From Earliella scabrosa (Eukaryota > Basidiomycota > Agaricomycetes > Polyporales > Polyporaceae): a DNA stretch of 64,000 nucleotides. A program made the position numbers and the translations under genes. Shown piece after piece: positions 35,117 to 44,531 of the stretch (positions are counted from its first letter, which is position 1; each line of letters starts with the position of its first letter). Under the pieces are notes generated by a model that was not told the origin of the DNA, did not search any database, and saw only the letters and a list, made by a program, of their open reading frames with translations. The stretch spans positions 186,001-250,000 of the forward strand of contig JABYQQ010000016.1 of NCBI GenBank assembly GCA_022605405.1. The letters are read 5' to 3'.

Positions 35117-36903
35117 CTAACCGTCGATCTGAGGCTCCTTGTCGGAATATTTTGAGCTCTCGAGGAAGCGTTCAATGCGATTTCCATGTTCCTTTGTGAG
35201 CTCCTGGATGTGCCGTTCACCTCCGGCCTTGATGACACGCCACCATTGCAATGTCTCCAGCTTCCGGTGCCACCCATTTTGATGCTCGTAGTCGTCCTGC
35301 TCCTCGAAGTAGATCCCGTCGTCCTCTCCCTCTGAATCCTCTGAGCCATTCTCTGAGTCCGCTTCAGTCTCTCCATCTCCAGTCCCGCCTCCAGAGTCCT
35401 CTGCCGGTTCGCCTTCATCCTCCTCGCTTCCAGGTCCATCTCCGTCGTCTTTGCTGTGCGTATGAGCGCCTTCATGGTCGATATCAAGTTCAGCGCGACT
35501 CTCTGCCTCGCTTGCGTCGGACTCCACGTAATCCCAGTCGGACCCTCGTCTGCGAGTGCGATTACCTTCAAGGTCGGAATGGCGTCTGCGAATCGTTTGG
35601 GGAGTGTCTGCGCTGTGATCACGCGTTTGTCGTATAGTTCACGAGAGAATGACTGGGTCGCGTTGAAAACCGGACGACCAATCCCATCTAGCAGCTGATT
35701 TCCTGTCTCCGGGTCCCAGACAATGTGTATGATCGGGAGTTGCGGTAGGTGCAGACGTAGATACAGGAGGGGAAGAGGTCGTAGTGAGTCTGGGAGATTG
35801 TCCTGTCATAGGGCTTCGTGTGAGCCTGATAATGAGATGCACGGTGTGTCGAGAGACATACCAGCCAGCTGGCGTATTCCTGCTTGAGATCCTCCAGAGA
35901 GACCTTCAACTCGAGATATCGCAAACGCGGAGCCACAGCCTCAACGCGAGCCCAGAATCGCATAGGAGGGGTCCCAACCTCCACCGACAGCTGGGCGTGG
36001 ACAGGCGACACCTTCTGCAACACGTCGACCAACGTTGCGATGTTCCGACTGTCCGTGCCATCGGGATCTGCCACGGATATATCCCGTCCAATCTGGATGT
36101 GACGGGCGGTGTTCAAGCGTTGACTCGCACAGCGAACAGTGTCAAGTGAGGTAAGAATTAGAGAGTCTATCGGGGGCCAACGTGGTCCAAGACTCGGCTG
36201 GAACTCCTCTTGATCGTAGAGAGGGTCGTAGTCAAAGTCTACCAAGCTGACATTCGGGAAGAGGTTAACGAGGTCGAGTGCTCGAGGAGTCGCATTCCAG
36301 AGGAATAGTTTTTGAACAGAGCGGAATATGGGGGGATCGTAGTTCGGGATGTCAGACAGTGACAGTGAGAACCTGCAGCTTCTGACCTTCAAGGTGTGGA
36401 GGTAGGGGAACTGTGCGATGGTGTCGAGGAGTATTGGAAGGGTGCAACGATGGTTTTGGATATGGGGACGATTGACGACCTCCGGATCGTCGTAGTCGAG
36501 AGAGAGCGTATGCAGGTTCCAACCGGTCTTTCCAACCCACGCGATGGTCGGGTCCGATACCGTGTCAAAGTCGACACGACGCAGATAGCGCAGTGCAGCG
36601 AGGGCTGGAAGAACGCGCGCATCGTACTCCATGAGGAGATGCAGACAGTCGAGAGACAGTCTACAAAGATTGTGCGCATTGGTGAGTAGGTCGACGGTGA
36701 GATCTACAGCCTCCTGAAGGTCTGCTGCCCGTGAATGAGAGTCGGAGTCTTCATCGGCCACATGAAGAGCGAAGCGATATATATCACAGTACAAGATTAG
36801 GCATTTGAGGTACTGGACCCGGCGCTGTGTACCGTGGAGAACGTATCTGTGGAACTGACGTAGCTTGCGTACATCAGGAAAAAAGACCCTTTCTACGGAG
36901 TCC
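35117..36903 (-). pseudogene. F-box/LRR paralogue, 5'-truncated and frameshifted
   Basis: It is convergent with, and homologous to, the gene at 33066-34882. Exon 1 runs down to 35862, the intron is 35803-35861 (GTATGT donor, CAG acceptor), and exon 2 is 35802-35117. The upstream end has no ATG: the frame opens after a stop at 36904-36906, with V-R-K-L-R-Q-F-H-R-Y-V-L-H-G equivalent to L-R-R-L-H-Q-Y-L-L of the paralogue, so the F-box itself is missing. The frame is sound through A-I-P-T-L-K-V-I-A-L-A-D-E-G, then shifts by one base near 35540-35547. The continuing frame is S-D-W-D-Y-V-E-S-D-A-S-E, a strongly acidic tail ending in W-W-R-V-I-K-A-G-G-E-R. A one-base loss in a G run fits. A matching orphan F-box lies at 46364-46546. 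Confidence 0.75.
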
Positions 36904-37437
36904 TACGGAGACTACGTAGGCCTGGTTGTGTGGTAGGTAAGTCCCCATTTAGTAGAGCACGGAGTGCTCAGCCACAGTACGTAGCACCCGGTAGAGGGGC
37001 TGTAGACAGCCGTAGACTGGCCGTAGATGACTGTTGTGGAGCCGGTCCAAGCAGATTACACGCTATGCAGGCATTGCGCCGGGAGCTTCGGACAATAATA
37101 TGCATTGAAGTACACTACGATACACATCCAGAGTACACTACCATGGCAGATGAGTGTGTCCAAGAGAAACCAGACATACCAGAGGGCGTCACACACAAGA
37201 CAGCTATGTGGCAGAGGCGTATGGAGGAGCGGCCATTGATGACCGCAGAAACTGCCATAAGCACCGCTGCATTCGCAGAGGTGGTGCTTGTGCTATGACT
37301 CGAGCCGCAGAATACAGCCATGATACCAAAAACCACTCACCTCCACCTCTCACTGCGGAAGCATGCTGGTCCGGTCCGCTCTGAGGTTCGCGAATCGCAC
37401 CTGCCGCGTATCCGCCCCACTGCTCGTCCGCGCCCGA
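36904..37437. other. short region before the LTR element
   Basis: No gene. It is rich in CTACG/CGTAG words (36840-37030) that can pair with each other, perhaps a small degenerate inverted-repeat element. The last five bases, CCCGA (37433-37437), are one copy of the retrotransposon target duplication. Confidence 0.4.
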
Positions 37438-38093
37438 TGTTACAATTTTCCCTACATTTCTAGCGCCTATCTATAGTTTTCTACTGTATATCTTCGCATA
37501 TTTCGCATTTCTAGAGGTTATCTGCCCTTAGCTGTGCTTATCTAACCCTACTTACCATCAGAAGGGTTAGGGGCATTGATTAGGAATGTAGTTCTCATGA
37601 TCTGATCACCATTTAGGGACATAGTCTAGACTCTTCCAGTCCATCATTCCAGACTGTTTCCAGACTGTTCTATGTCTAGAACAGTCCTGATCTTGTCTAG
37701 ACTGGCCTTCCAGAAGGTTCTCTGTCTGGACCAGTCTAGGACAGGTCCAGGGGAGTCTAGAGGTGGAACATTCTAGAGTAGTTGGTAAAGTACTGTTTGC
37801 TATTGGCTAGTTTCCCTCCCGGCACTTGGCCAAGGGCAGGCCAAGTCCCTTGGAGTATGACTCACCCTGAGTCATGCCTGACTCATCCTGTCATGTGATA
37901 GCTTAGTAACCTAGAGTATCTGGGGTCTGTACCGGTCCCAGGGGTACCAGCACACATGTATATAAGCAGGCACTCTGGGGGCTACTCCCCCAGACTTATC
38001 CACTTATTGTCTACACCCATCTACTCTCACATCTCTCACACACACCTCAACATCTACAAAGTGAGTATTTCTATTTTGGGTTTTCCCCTTATA
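37438..38093 (+). repeat. 5' LTR
   Basis: It starts TGTTAC and ends CTTATA, with no terminal CA. It contains TATATAA at 37969-37975 and, near its end, a splice-donor-like GTGAGT at 38061. The middle has several TCTAGA-containing imperfect repeats around TCCAGACTG (37620-37770). Confidence 0.95.
37969..37975 (+). promoter_or_regulatory. TATA box in 5' LTR
   Basis: TATATAA, followed 17 nt later by AGACTTATCCA (37992-38002), which I infer to be at or very near the RNA 5' end because it is complementary to the primer-binding site. The same box recurs in the 3' LTR. Confidence 0.65.
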
Positions 38094-38095
38094 TT

Positions 38096-38106
38096 TGGAT
38101 AAGTCT
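38096..38106 (+). other. primer-binding site, self-complementary type
   Basis: TGGATAAGTCT begins two bases after the 5' LTR. It is the exact reverse complement of AGACTTATCCA at 37992-38002 in the LTR just downstream of the TATA box. An 11-nt match of this kind is the arrangement of Tf1, where the RNA 5' end folds back to prime reverse transcription instead of a tRNA. Confidence 0.7.
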
Positions 38107-38635
38107 TCTCTCTGCACTGGGCTTGCAAAGGCCCCTTGCATCTTTCTACTTTCTCTGTGGTGATGTCGTCTTTACACCCCTGGCTGGCAAGCCTTGGGTT
38201 GTTATGGGTTCTGGGGGCTATGCTGTTGCTTTTATGCTTCAGTACTTGTGGGTTCTGGGGGCTATGGTTCTGTTGTTGAAAAGCATCAGTTCCTCTGTTG
38301 AGAAGCACCTTGCTGTATGGCTCGGTTGCTGATCTTCTTGCTTGACCCCAGGCGTAAGGGGAGTCTATAGCCTTTTGGCAACAGCTCTTGCTCCAGCACC
38401 TATGCAGGGTCTTTGAACCTATCGACAGGTGGGCATGAGCTGATAGACTTGAGTGAGTGTAATACTTGCTCAAAAACCACTTGCAGCGCGGCAGGAACCG
38501 TGACTGAGATCCCCCCTACCACCTGACCTGTTGAGAGATAGCAGGCAGACGTCGACTCTACCACTTAGACTGTAGTTTTTACTTTGTCCTGCCAAGGGCC
38601 AGCTGACAAGCTGCTTACTTCTTTCTGTTACAGCC

Positions 38636-39322
38636 ATGCCAAAGATCTCTCGTCATCGCCAAACCATCGCCAGACACGAGCCGACAGGCTTGTATGAGCG
38701 CATCATCATCTCCGACCCCTCAAAGTTCAAGGACGTTGCCAAGCGTCGTCGTCTCCCCAAGTTCTCCAAGAAGGCCATCATTTACCCTCCGTTCGACCCC
38801 GAGCTCGCCCGACAGGGGAGTAAGGACATCCAGGAGCTCGCTCTTCTCGCTCGTCTCACAAGCGAGCTTCGTCTCTTAGACCGCATCTCAGAGCCAGCAC
38901 CACCCCTCATCGAACGCATCGGGCCTCCCCTTAACACCTCCCTTGTTACTCCTCCAGAGTACAAGTCACTCCCAGCCACTCTACGCTTCCGTCGCACCAA
39001 GATCCTCTTTCGTATCAAAGAGTACAACGAGCTCTTCCATGCGACTGTGGGACGGTTGGACCCTCTCTTTGAGAAGGTAGACTTGGGAGTAGGAATCTCT
39101 CAGGAGGTTAGGGAGCAGATGATGAAGATGGGGAAGGATCTCGACAGCCTATACCAGGACTTGGAGGAGAAAGGACACAAGCTGACTAACAAGCAGTGGA
39201 GGCTTCTGAAAAGGGACCTCAAGCGCATTGGACATGTGTCTTTTGAGCACCTCAGCACTCGTCTTGAGGAGATCTGTAACAAACTACTAGAGTTGGAGCT
39301 TAACTTCGACTATGGGGTTTAG
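38636..39322 (+). CDS. extra retrotransposon ORF before gag
   Basis: The function is unknown. The 228-aa ORF stands between the leader and gag, which most chromoviruses lack. The N-terminus is basic (H-R-Q-T-I-A-R-H and K-R-R-R-L-P-K-F-S-K-K, a possible nuclear-localisation or nucleic-acid-binding patch). The centre is Pro-containing, and the C-terminal half is helical and heptad-like (M-K-M-G-K-D-L-D-S-L-Y-Q-D-L-E, then L-E-E-I-C-N-K-L-L-E-L-E-L), a plausible coiled coil for self-association. There are no Cys/His motifs or catalytic residues. The ATG lies two bases after a CAG at 38631-38633 that, with GTGAGT at 38061, could define a 573-nt leader intron. Full length and open in an element with identical LTRs, it is likely under selection. 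Confidence 0.7.
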   Translation: MPKISRHRQTIARHEPTGLYERIIISDPSKFKDVAKRRRLPKFSKKAIIYPPFDPELARQGSKDIQELALLARLTSELRLLDRISEPAPPLIERIGPPLNTSLVTPPEYKSLPATLRFRRTKILFRIKEYNELFHATVGRLDPLFEKVDLGVGISQEVREQMMKMGKDLDSLYQDLEEKGHKLTNKQWRLLKRDLKRIGHVSFEHLSTRLEEICNKLLELELNFDYGV

Positions 39323-39421
39323 AATATGATTGGCAACTTTTGGCACTATTGGCTTAATAGAAACTTTTCGCTTTTTTGAAACTTATGTATGAACAAGTTC
39401 TGATTAGTATCAGAAATAGAC

Positions 39422-40801
39422 ATGGCAGCATACAACAACTTTGTCCCACTTACACAGTTCAACCACATCACACCTGATCATGTTCAGGAGCAAGTCCTGA
39501 ACGACATACCGGCTGGTACTCCAGACGATCAAGTCATCAGCCATGTGGCTCAGAACTTGACTCGTCTACTTCAGACTCGTCTGTCTGAGTACACTACCTC
39601 CCTTACAGCCGAAATGGCTCAGCACATGGACAAAACTTTCCATGGCATGGTGCAATACCTCAACACTCTCACCACTCTGGTTAACAACCAACAACAGCTT
39701 GTTCAGTCTTACAAGTCCCAGGTTGACGCTCTTCCGGCAGGAGGAGGTGGTCATTCCAGACAGCCAAAGATTGGGGAGCCCCCCATCTTTAAAGGCTCGG
39801 ACGATAAGATCAAGCTGGAAGAGTGGAGAAACCTCATTAGTTTGTGGTGTGCACATGAGGGTATCACTACAGACAAGCAGAAGATCGTTACTGCTTTGTC
39901 ACGGCTTCAAGGACCAGCCCACAAGTACATGGAGTCCTACTATGACCGTGTGGGCCGTAACTTGGACCTTGGAAGCTGGGATGACTTTGTGGACGAGCTA
40001 GCACAGATCTATGGACAAAGGGACGACAAGGAAGGAGCGAAGAAGGAGATCACTGCGCTCTTCAGCAACAAGGAACTGGCCTCGAAGGACTTCATCAAGT
40101 ATGCTGAACGGTTCCGCACACTTGGACGTCTTACTGGTTATGACGATGAGCTTCTCATTGACAAGCTTCGTGAAGTCATCAGTCGAGACATGCGCATTGC
40201 TCTTGTGGGCAAAGGCAGCAAGGACGTTCCGAAGAAGTGGACTGAGTTTCTCGACATGCTACTTGAGTTCTACAAGGAGCTCAATCCTGAGAAGACTCGA
40301 GGCACAGTGTTCAGCAAAAGCAGTTCAGACAACAGCGGTTCTACCCCAATGGAGGTTGATGTGGCTGAAAAGTCACGCAAGGGCAAGGGCAAGGGCAAAC
40401 AAGTGGCTACAGCGTCAACTGACAAGAAGAAATTCTGTCATGTTTGCCATAAGACAACCCACAATACTCAGGATTGTTATCGGTTGGCTGAAAATGCTGA
40501 CAAGAAGCCCAAACCCAGGACTCAGCCTAGCGGGAATGAACAGAAGGCAGGCGGAAGTGGCACACAAGCGTCAAAACCTGGCAAGGTTAAGAAGACACGT
40601 GTAGTGCAGATCGAAGTTACGGATGATGAGGACGATACCCCCAAGTCTTCAGCATCCATTTCCACTGCGAGAATTGAGGAAGAGGATGTCAAGGAATTGG
40701 CCTTGATTGAGGAAGATGAACCTCAGTCTCGTTCCAGCCGGTCTCGTGCAGGCAAGGCTGTGACCTCTACAACCTCGGATTTTCTCAAGCGCCACCTGTG
40801 A
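39422..40801 (+). CDS. gag: Gag polyprotein with CCHC zinc knuckle
   Basis: It is predicted to be the structural protein that forms the cytoplasmic particle and packages the element RNA. 459 aa from ATG 39422, 99 nt after the stop of the first ORF. Residues 120-300 match the retrotransposon gag family (P-P-I-F-K-G-S-D-D-K-I-K-L-E-E-W, W-D-D-F-V-D-E-L, S-K-D-F-I-K-Y-A-E-R-F-R-T-L). A basic stretch precedes one zinc knuckle CHVCHKTTHNTQDC (CX2CX4HX4C, about residues 340-353). The tail is Lys/Glu/Ser-rich. An AG at 39418-39419 just ahead of the ATG could be a second splice acceptor for the LTR donor. The end overlaps the pol frame, which lies in -1. Confidence 0.92.
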   Translation: MAAYNNFVPLTQFNHITPDHVQEQVLNDIPAGTPDDQVISHVAQNLTRLLQTRLSEYTTSLTAEMAQHMDKTFHGMVQYLNTLTTLVNNQQQLVQSYKSQVDALPAGGGGHSRQPKIGEPPIFKGSDDKIKLEEWRNLISLWCAHEGITTDKQKIVTALSRLQGPAHKYMESYYDRVGRNLDLGSWDDFVDELAQIYGQRDDKEGAKKEITALFSNKELASKDFIKYAERFRTLGRLTGYDDELLIDKLREVISRDMRIALVGKGSKDVPKKWTEFLDMLLEFYKELNPEKTRGTVFSKSSSDNSGSTPMEVDVAEKSRKGKGKGKQVATASTDKKKFCHVCHKTTHNTQDCYRLAENADKKPKPRTQPSGNEQKAGGSGTQASKPGKVKKTRVVQIEVTDDEDDTPKSSASISTARIEEEDVKELALIEEDEPQSRSSRSRAGKAVTSTTSDFLKRHL

Positions 40802-43800
40802 CGACCTGCGAACACGTGGCGGAGAATGGTAAACCCAATGTCGGAATGAACACCTTTGGTGTAAGCATTAGTAGCACGGACACTCCTGTAGTATCATCAT
40901 GTTCTCGTAGCAGGAATTCATTCAAATTGCCCGTGACACTGTGGGTTTACGGAAAGAAAGTGCAGGTCGAAGCTCTGGTAGACTCAGGGGCCACGACATC
41001 TTTCATCAACACATCAGTTGTCGAAAGTAACAGCCTGGTTACTCATAAGCTGGCGCACCCGTACGACGTGTATAACGCGGACGGGACCTCTAACAAGTGT
41101 GGACAGATCAAATATGGTGTCCGCTCCTATGTCGAGATAGGGTCACATAAGTCAACTCACCAGCTGCTCGTTGCAGACTTGGGTGACAAAGACATGATCC
41201 TTGGGTATACGTATCTACGACGTCACAACCCTGAGATCGACTGGGAACATGGAGAGTGGAGGTTCACCAGGTGCCCTGAGAGCTGTGCCCCACGAGCTCG
41301 TAAAAACATCAATGTAACTGGAGAAGAAGCCGACGAACTTCAGTTACCAAGGGAGGATCCCTTGATCACTTCACTGGACGAATTAGGAGAGAAGTGTATC
41401 GACAATCCACACATCAACTGGATCTCTATGGATGATCCAGAGAGCCAAGATATTGCGCAGTTGAATGCTGAGATACTTGCAAAAGATCTTGAGGAGATTG
41501 ATGATGACGACTCGTGTGAATGGCAGTCAATAGTACCAGAACACCTCCACGAGTATGGCAGTGTCTTCTCCAAGAAGCAGTCAGAACGGATGCCAGTGCG
41601 TAAGCCATATGATCATGGAATTGACTTTGAGGAGGATGCATCTCTTCCTCGACCGTCAAAACTGTATCCGATGTCCCCCATGGAGCGAAACTCCTTGGAT
41701 GCATGGATTGATGAAGAACTCCGTAAGGGGTATATCAAAAAATCCAAGAGCCCACTTGCCGCACCTGTCTTCTTTGTCAAGAAGAGTGATGGGAGCCTTC
41801 GACTGGTAGTTGACTATCGGAAGTTGAATGATATCACAATAAAGAACCGTTATCCTATTCCCCGGATTGCAGACTTGGTTGATTCACTCAGCCAGGCGTC
41901 GATATTCACAAAAATTGACTTGCGATGGGGATATAACAATGTTCGCATCCGAAAGGGTGATGAATGGAAAACGGCCTTTATCACACACCGAGGTCTGTTT
42001 GAAGCCAATGTTATGTACTTTGGTTTTTCAAACGCACCAGCCACCTTTCAAGCCATGATGAATGACATACTTGGCGATCTCATTAGAGATGGACACGTTG
42101 TTGTGTATCTAGATGACATATTGATCTATACCAATGACATCCGTCAACATCGAGAGATTACACGAGAGGTGCTTAAGCGGCTTCGAGATAATGATCTCTT
42201 TGCTAAACCAGAGAAGTGCTTCTTTGAAAAAAGTAGCATTGAATATCTGGGCATGATCATCTCGAAGGGACATGTAGAGATGAACCCAAAGAAGCTTTCG
42301 GGAGTGACTGAATGGCCAAGACCAACCAAAGTCAAGCAAGTTCAAGCCTTTTTAGGTTTTGCAAACTTCTATCGACGTTTTATCAAGGACTTTGCAAAAC
42401 ATGCTCGGCCACTCACTTCACTAACCAAGAAAGACCAACCTTGGGTATGGGGTGACGAACAAGAACATGCATTCATCAGCCTGAAAGAGGCGTTCACCTC
42501 AGCTCCAATACTACGCATCCCCGATGATGTCAATCCATTCAGGCTTGAGACTGATGCCAGTGACTTTGCTACTGGTGCAGTACTCTCACAACAGGACCCA
42601 ACTGACAAGTTGTGGCACCCTGTAGCCTTTTACTCCAAGTCACTCAATGTTCATGAACGGAACTACGAGATATATGACAAAGAGATGCTTGCAATCATTC
42701 GAGCTCTAGAGGAGTATAGACATCACTTGGAAGGACATCCTGAGACTGTAGAAATATGGTCTGACCATCAGAATCTGACATACTTCAAGACTGCACAGAA
42801 GTTGACACGTAGACAGGCCAGATGGTCTCTCTATCTCACACGATTCAACTTTGTACTACGCCACAAACCAGGCAAGACAATGCTTACTGCAGACCCTCTG
42901 TCCAGGAGGCCAGACCATGAAGAGGGGGTGGAATTCGATAACCGAGACCAGGTTCTTCTCAAACCTGAATTTTTTACCATCGGTGCTGTTGATTCCTCTC
43001 ATGAGTCGCCTATCAATGACGATCAACTCCTAAGAGAGGTCAAAGAAGCGTTATTGCATGACGATGTTACCCAGGACTATCATCAATTGTTGAAGTCTGG
43101 ACCAAGAGAGTTCAGCAAGTCTCTTGAAGATTGGAACTTTGAGAACGGACTGTTGCTTTATAGAGGCAAAGTCTACATTCCAAAGAGCGAAGATGACGAC
43201 CTCCGGAGACGTATAGTTCAAATGCATCATGATCTACCTTCTGCAGGACATCCAGGAAGGTGGAAAACATATGAACTAGTCTCACGGAACTATTGGTGGC
43301 CAGGCATGTCTATCTTTACAAAGAAGTATGTGGCGGGTTGTGATACGTGCCAACGTATGAAGAACCGTCCTCAGCGACCTTATGGACCACTCCAGCCAAA
43401 CCCGGTCCCGCAAGGGCCATGGGAAATTATCACTATCGACCTCATTACTCAGTTACCAGAGTCATTTGGTTATACAGCCATCTGTGTAGTAGTGGACAGG
43501 CTCACTAAAAGAGCACACTTCTTCCCTATTCAGAATGAGTTCTCTGCAAAGGACTTGGCGGAACTTCTTTATGAAAGAATATGGCCTTTACATGGCCTTC
43601 CGCTTCAGATTATCTCTGACAGAGGAACACAGTTTGCAGCAGAGTTGTTCCAGGAATGGTGCAAACTGCTTGGAATTGAGTCGTCAATGTCCACCTCCTA
43701 TCACCCACAAACAGATGGCCAGACTGAAAGAGTCAACCAGACTTTGGAACAGTACCTTCGTTGCTACATTGACTATCAGAAAGATGATTGGTCAAAGTTG

Positions 43801-44490
43801 CTGAGTGCTGCAGAGTTTGCCTACAACAATGCCGCACACGAAGGAACCAAAGAGAGCCCATTCTTTTTGGAATATGGTCGACACCCCAGAGCTGGACCAA
43901 CGCTGGTCAAGGAAGCAACCCCCACAGACCTCACAGACATTATGTGGAGCAGACAGCAAGCACAGGAGCAAGCGAAAGCTGCTCTTGAGTTGGCTGCTGA
44001 GCGAATGAAGTGGTATTACGACCAAGGCATTCAGAAGGTACCCTTCAAAGTGGGAGATAAAGTTCTGTTAGATGTACGGGACTATCAAACCACGGGTCGG
44101 AAGCTCAATGCTCGGTATGCAGGACCCTTTGAGATAGTTGAAAAACTTTCTCCAGTCACATTCAGGCTGAAATGGCCACCACGAATGACAAAGGTTCATC
44201 CTGTTTTCCATGCCAGCAAGCTTATACCCTATCATGACTCAGAGATACCAGGCCAGAAGGCAGCTCCGCCAGAGCCAGTGCTTATTGACGGCAATGAGGA
44301 GTATGAAGTTGAGAAGATTCTGGACTCAAGGCGCTATCGCCGACAGCTCCAATACTTTGTCCGGTGGAAAGGATATGGCCCAGATGAGGACTCATGGGAG
44401 CCAGTCAAGAACCTCTCAGGCTCGCAAGAGCTTATTGAAGAGTTCCATGCTGCTCACCCTCAGGCAATCCGCACACTAGACCATGAATAA
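40798..44490 (+). CDS. pol: Pol polyprotein: PR-RT-RNaseH-IN-chromodomain
   Basis: It makes cDNA from element RNA and integrates it. The open frame is -1 to gag and begins at 40720, overlapping gag by 82 nt; the first ATG is 40846. Counting from 40798: aspartic protease with L-V-D-S-G-A-T (Asp62); reverse transcriptase with Y-L-D-D near residue 437 and the preceding M-Y-F-G-F-S-N-A-P-A-T-F-Q; RNase H starting at L-E-T-D-A-S-D; integrase with a zinc-binding H-H and C-D-T-C (about 809-850), then the D, D, E triad near 881, 941 and 977; a GPY/F-like module (Y-A-G-P-F-E-I-V); and a chromodomain (about 1166-1221: Y-E-V-E-K-I-L-D-S-R, Y-F-V-R-W-K-G-Y). All catalytic residues are present and there are no breaks, so the copy looks competent. 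The chromodomain may steer insertion to heterochromatin. Confidence 0.95.
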   Translation: MTTCEHVAENGKPNVGMNTFGVSISSTDTPVVSSCSRSRNSFKLPVTLWVYGKKVQVEALVDSGATTSFINTSVVESNSLVTHKLAHPYDVYNADGTSNKCGQIKYGVRSYVEIGSHKSTHQLLVADLGDKDMILGYTYLRRHNPEIDWEHGEWRFTRCPESCAPRARKNINVTGEEADELQLPREDPLITSLDELGEKCIDNPHINWISMDDPESQDIAQLNAEILAKDLEEIDDDDSCEWQSIVPEHLHEYGSVFSKKQSERMPVRKPYDHGIDFEEDASLPRPSKLYPMSPMERNSLDAWIDEELRKGYIKKSKSPLAAPVFFVKKSDGSLRLVVDYRKLNDITIKNRYPIPRIADLVDSLSQASIFTKIDLRWGYNNVRIRKGDEWKTAFITHRGLFEANVMYFGFSNAPATFQAMMNDILGDLIRDGHVVVYLDDILIYTNDIRQHREITREVLKRLRDNDLFAKPEKCFFEKSSIEYLGMIISKGHVEMNPKKLSGVTEWPRPTKVKQVQAFLGFANFYRRFIKDFAKHARPLTSLTKKDQPWVWGDEQEHAFISLKEAFTSAPILRIPDDVNPFRLETDASDFATGAVLSQQDPTDKLWHPVAFYSKSLNVHERNYEIYDKEMLAIIRALEEYRHHLEGHPETVEIWSDHQNLTYFKTAQKLTRRQARWSLYLTRFNFVLRHKPGKTMLTADPLSRRPDHEEGVEFDNRDQVLLKPEFFTIGAVDSSHESPINDDQLLREVKEALLHDDVTQDYHQLLKSGPREFSKSLEDWNFENGLLLYRGKVYIPKSEDDDLRRRIVQMHHDLPSAGHPGRWKTYELVSRNYWWPGMSIFTKKYVAGCDTCQRMKNRPQRPYGPLQPNPVPQGPWEIITIDLITQLPESFGYTAICVVVDRLTKRAHFFPIQNEFSAKDLAELLYERIWPLHGLPLQIISDRGTQFAAELFQEWCKLLGIESSMSTSYHPQTDGQTERVNQTLEQYLRCYIDYQKDDWSKLLSAAEFAYNNAAHEGTKESPFFLEYGRHPRAGPTLVKEATPTDLTDIMWSRQQAQEQAKAALELAAERMKWYYDQGIQKVPFKVGDKVLLDVRDYQTTGRKLNARYAGPFEIVEKLSPVTFRLKWPPRMTKVHPVFHASKLIPYHDSEIPGQKAAPPEPVLIDGNEEYEVEKILDSRRYRRQLQYFVRWKGYGPDEDSWEPVKNLSGSQELIEEFHAAHPQAIRTLDHE

Positions 44491-44517
44491 CTTCTACTTC
44501 TCATCAGAGCTCGAACT

Positions 44518-44528
44518 AGAAGAGGGGG
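44518..44528 (+). other. polypurine tract
   Basis: AGAAGAGGGGG lies three bases ahead of the 3' LTR, the expected plus-strand primer site. Confidence 0.8.
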
Positions 44529-44531
44529 TAA

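Noticed and set aside
36840..37030. cluster of CTACG/CGTAG words before the retrotransposon
   Set aside because: They can pair with each other but I could not find defined ends or a target duplication, so no element is called.
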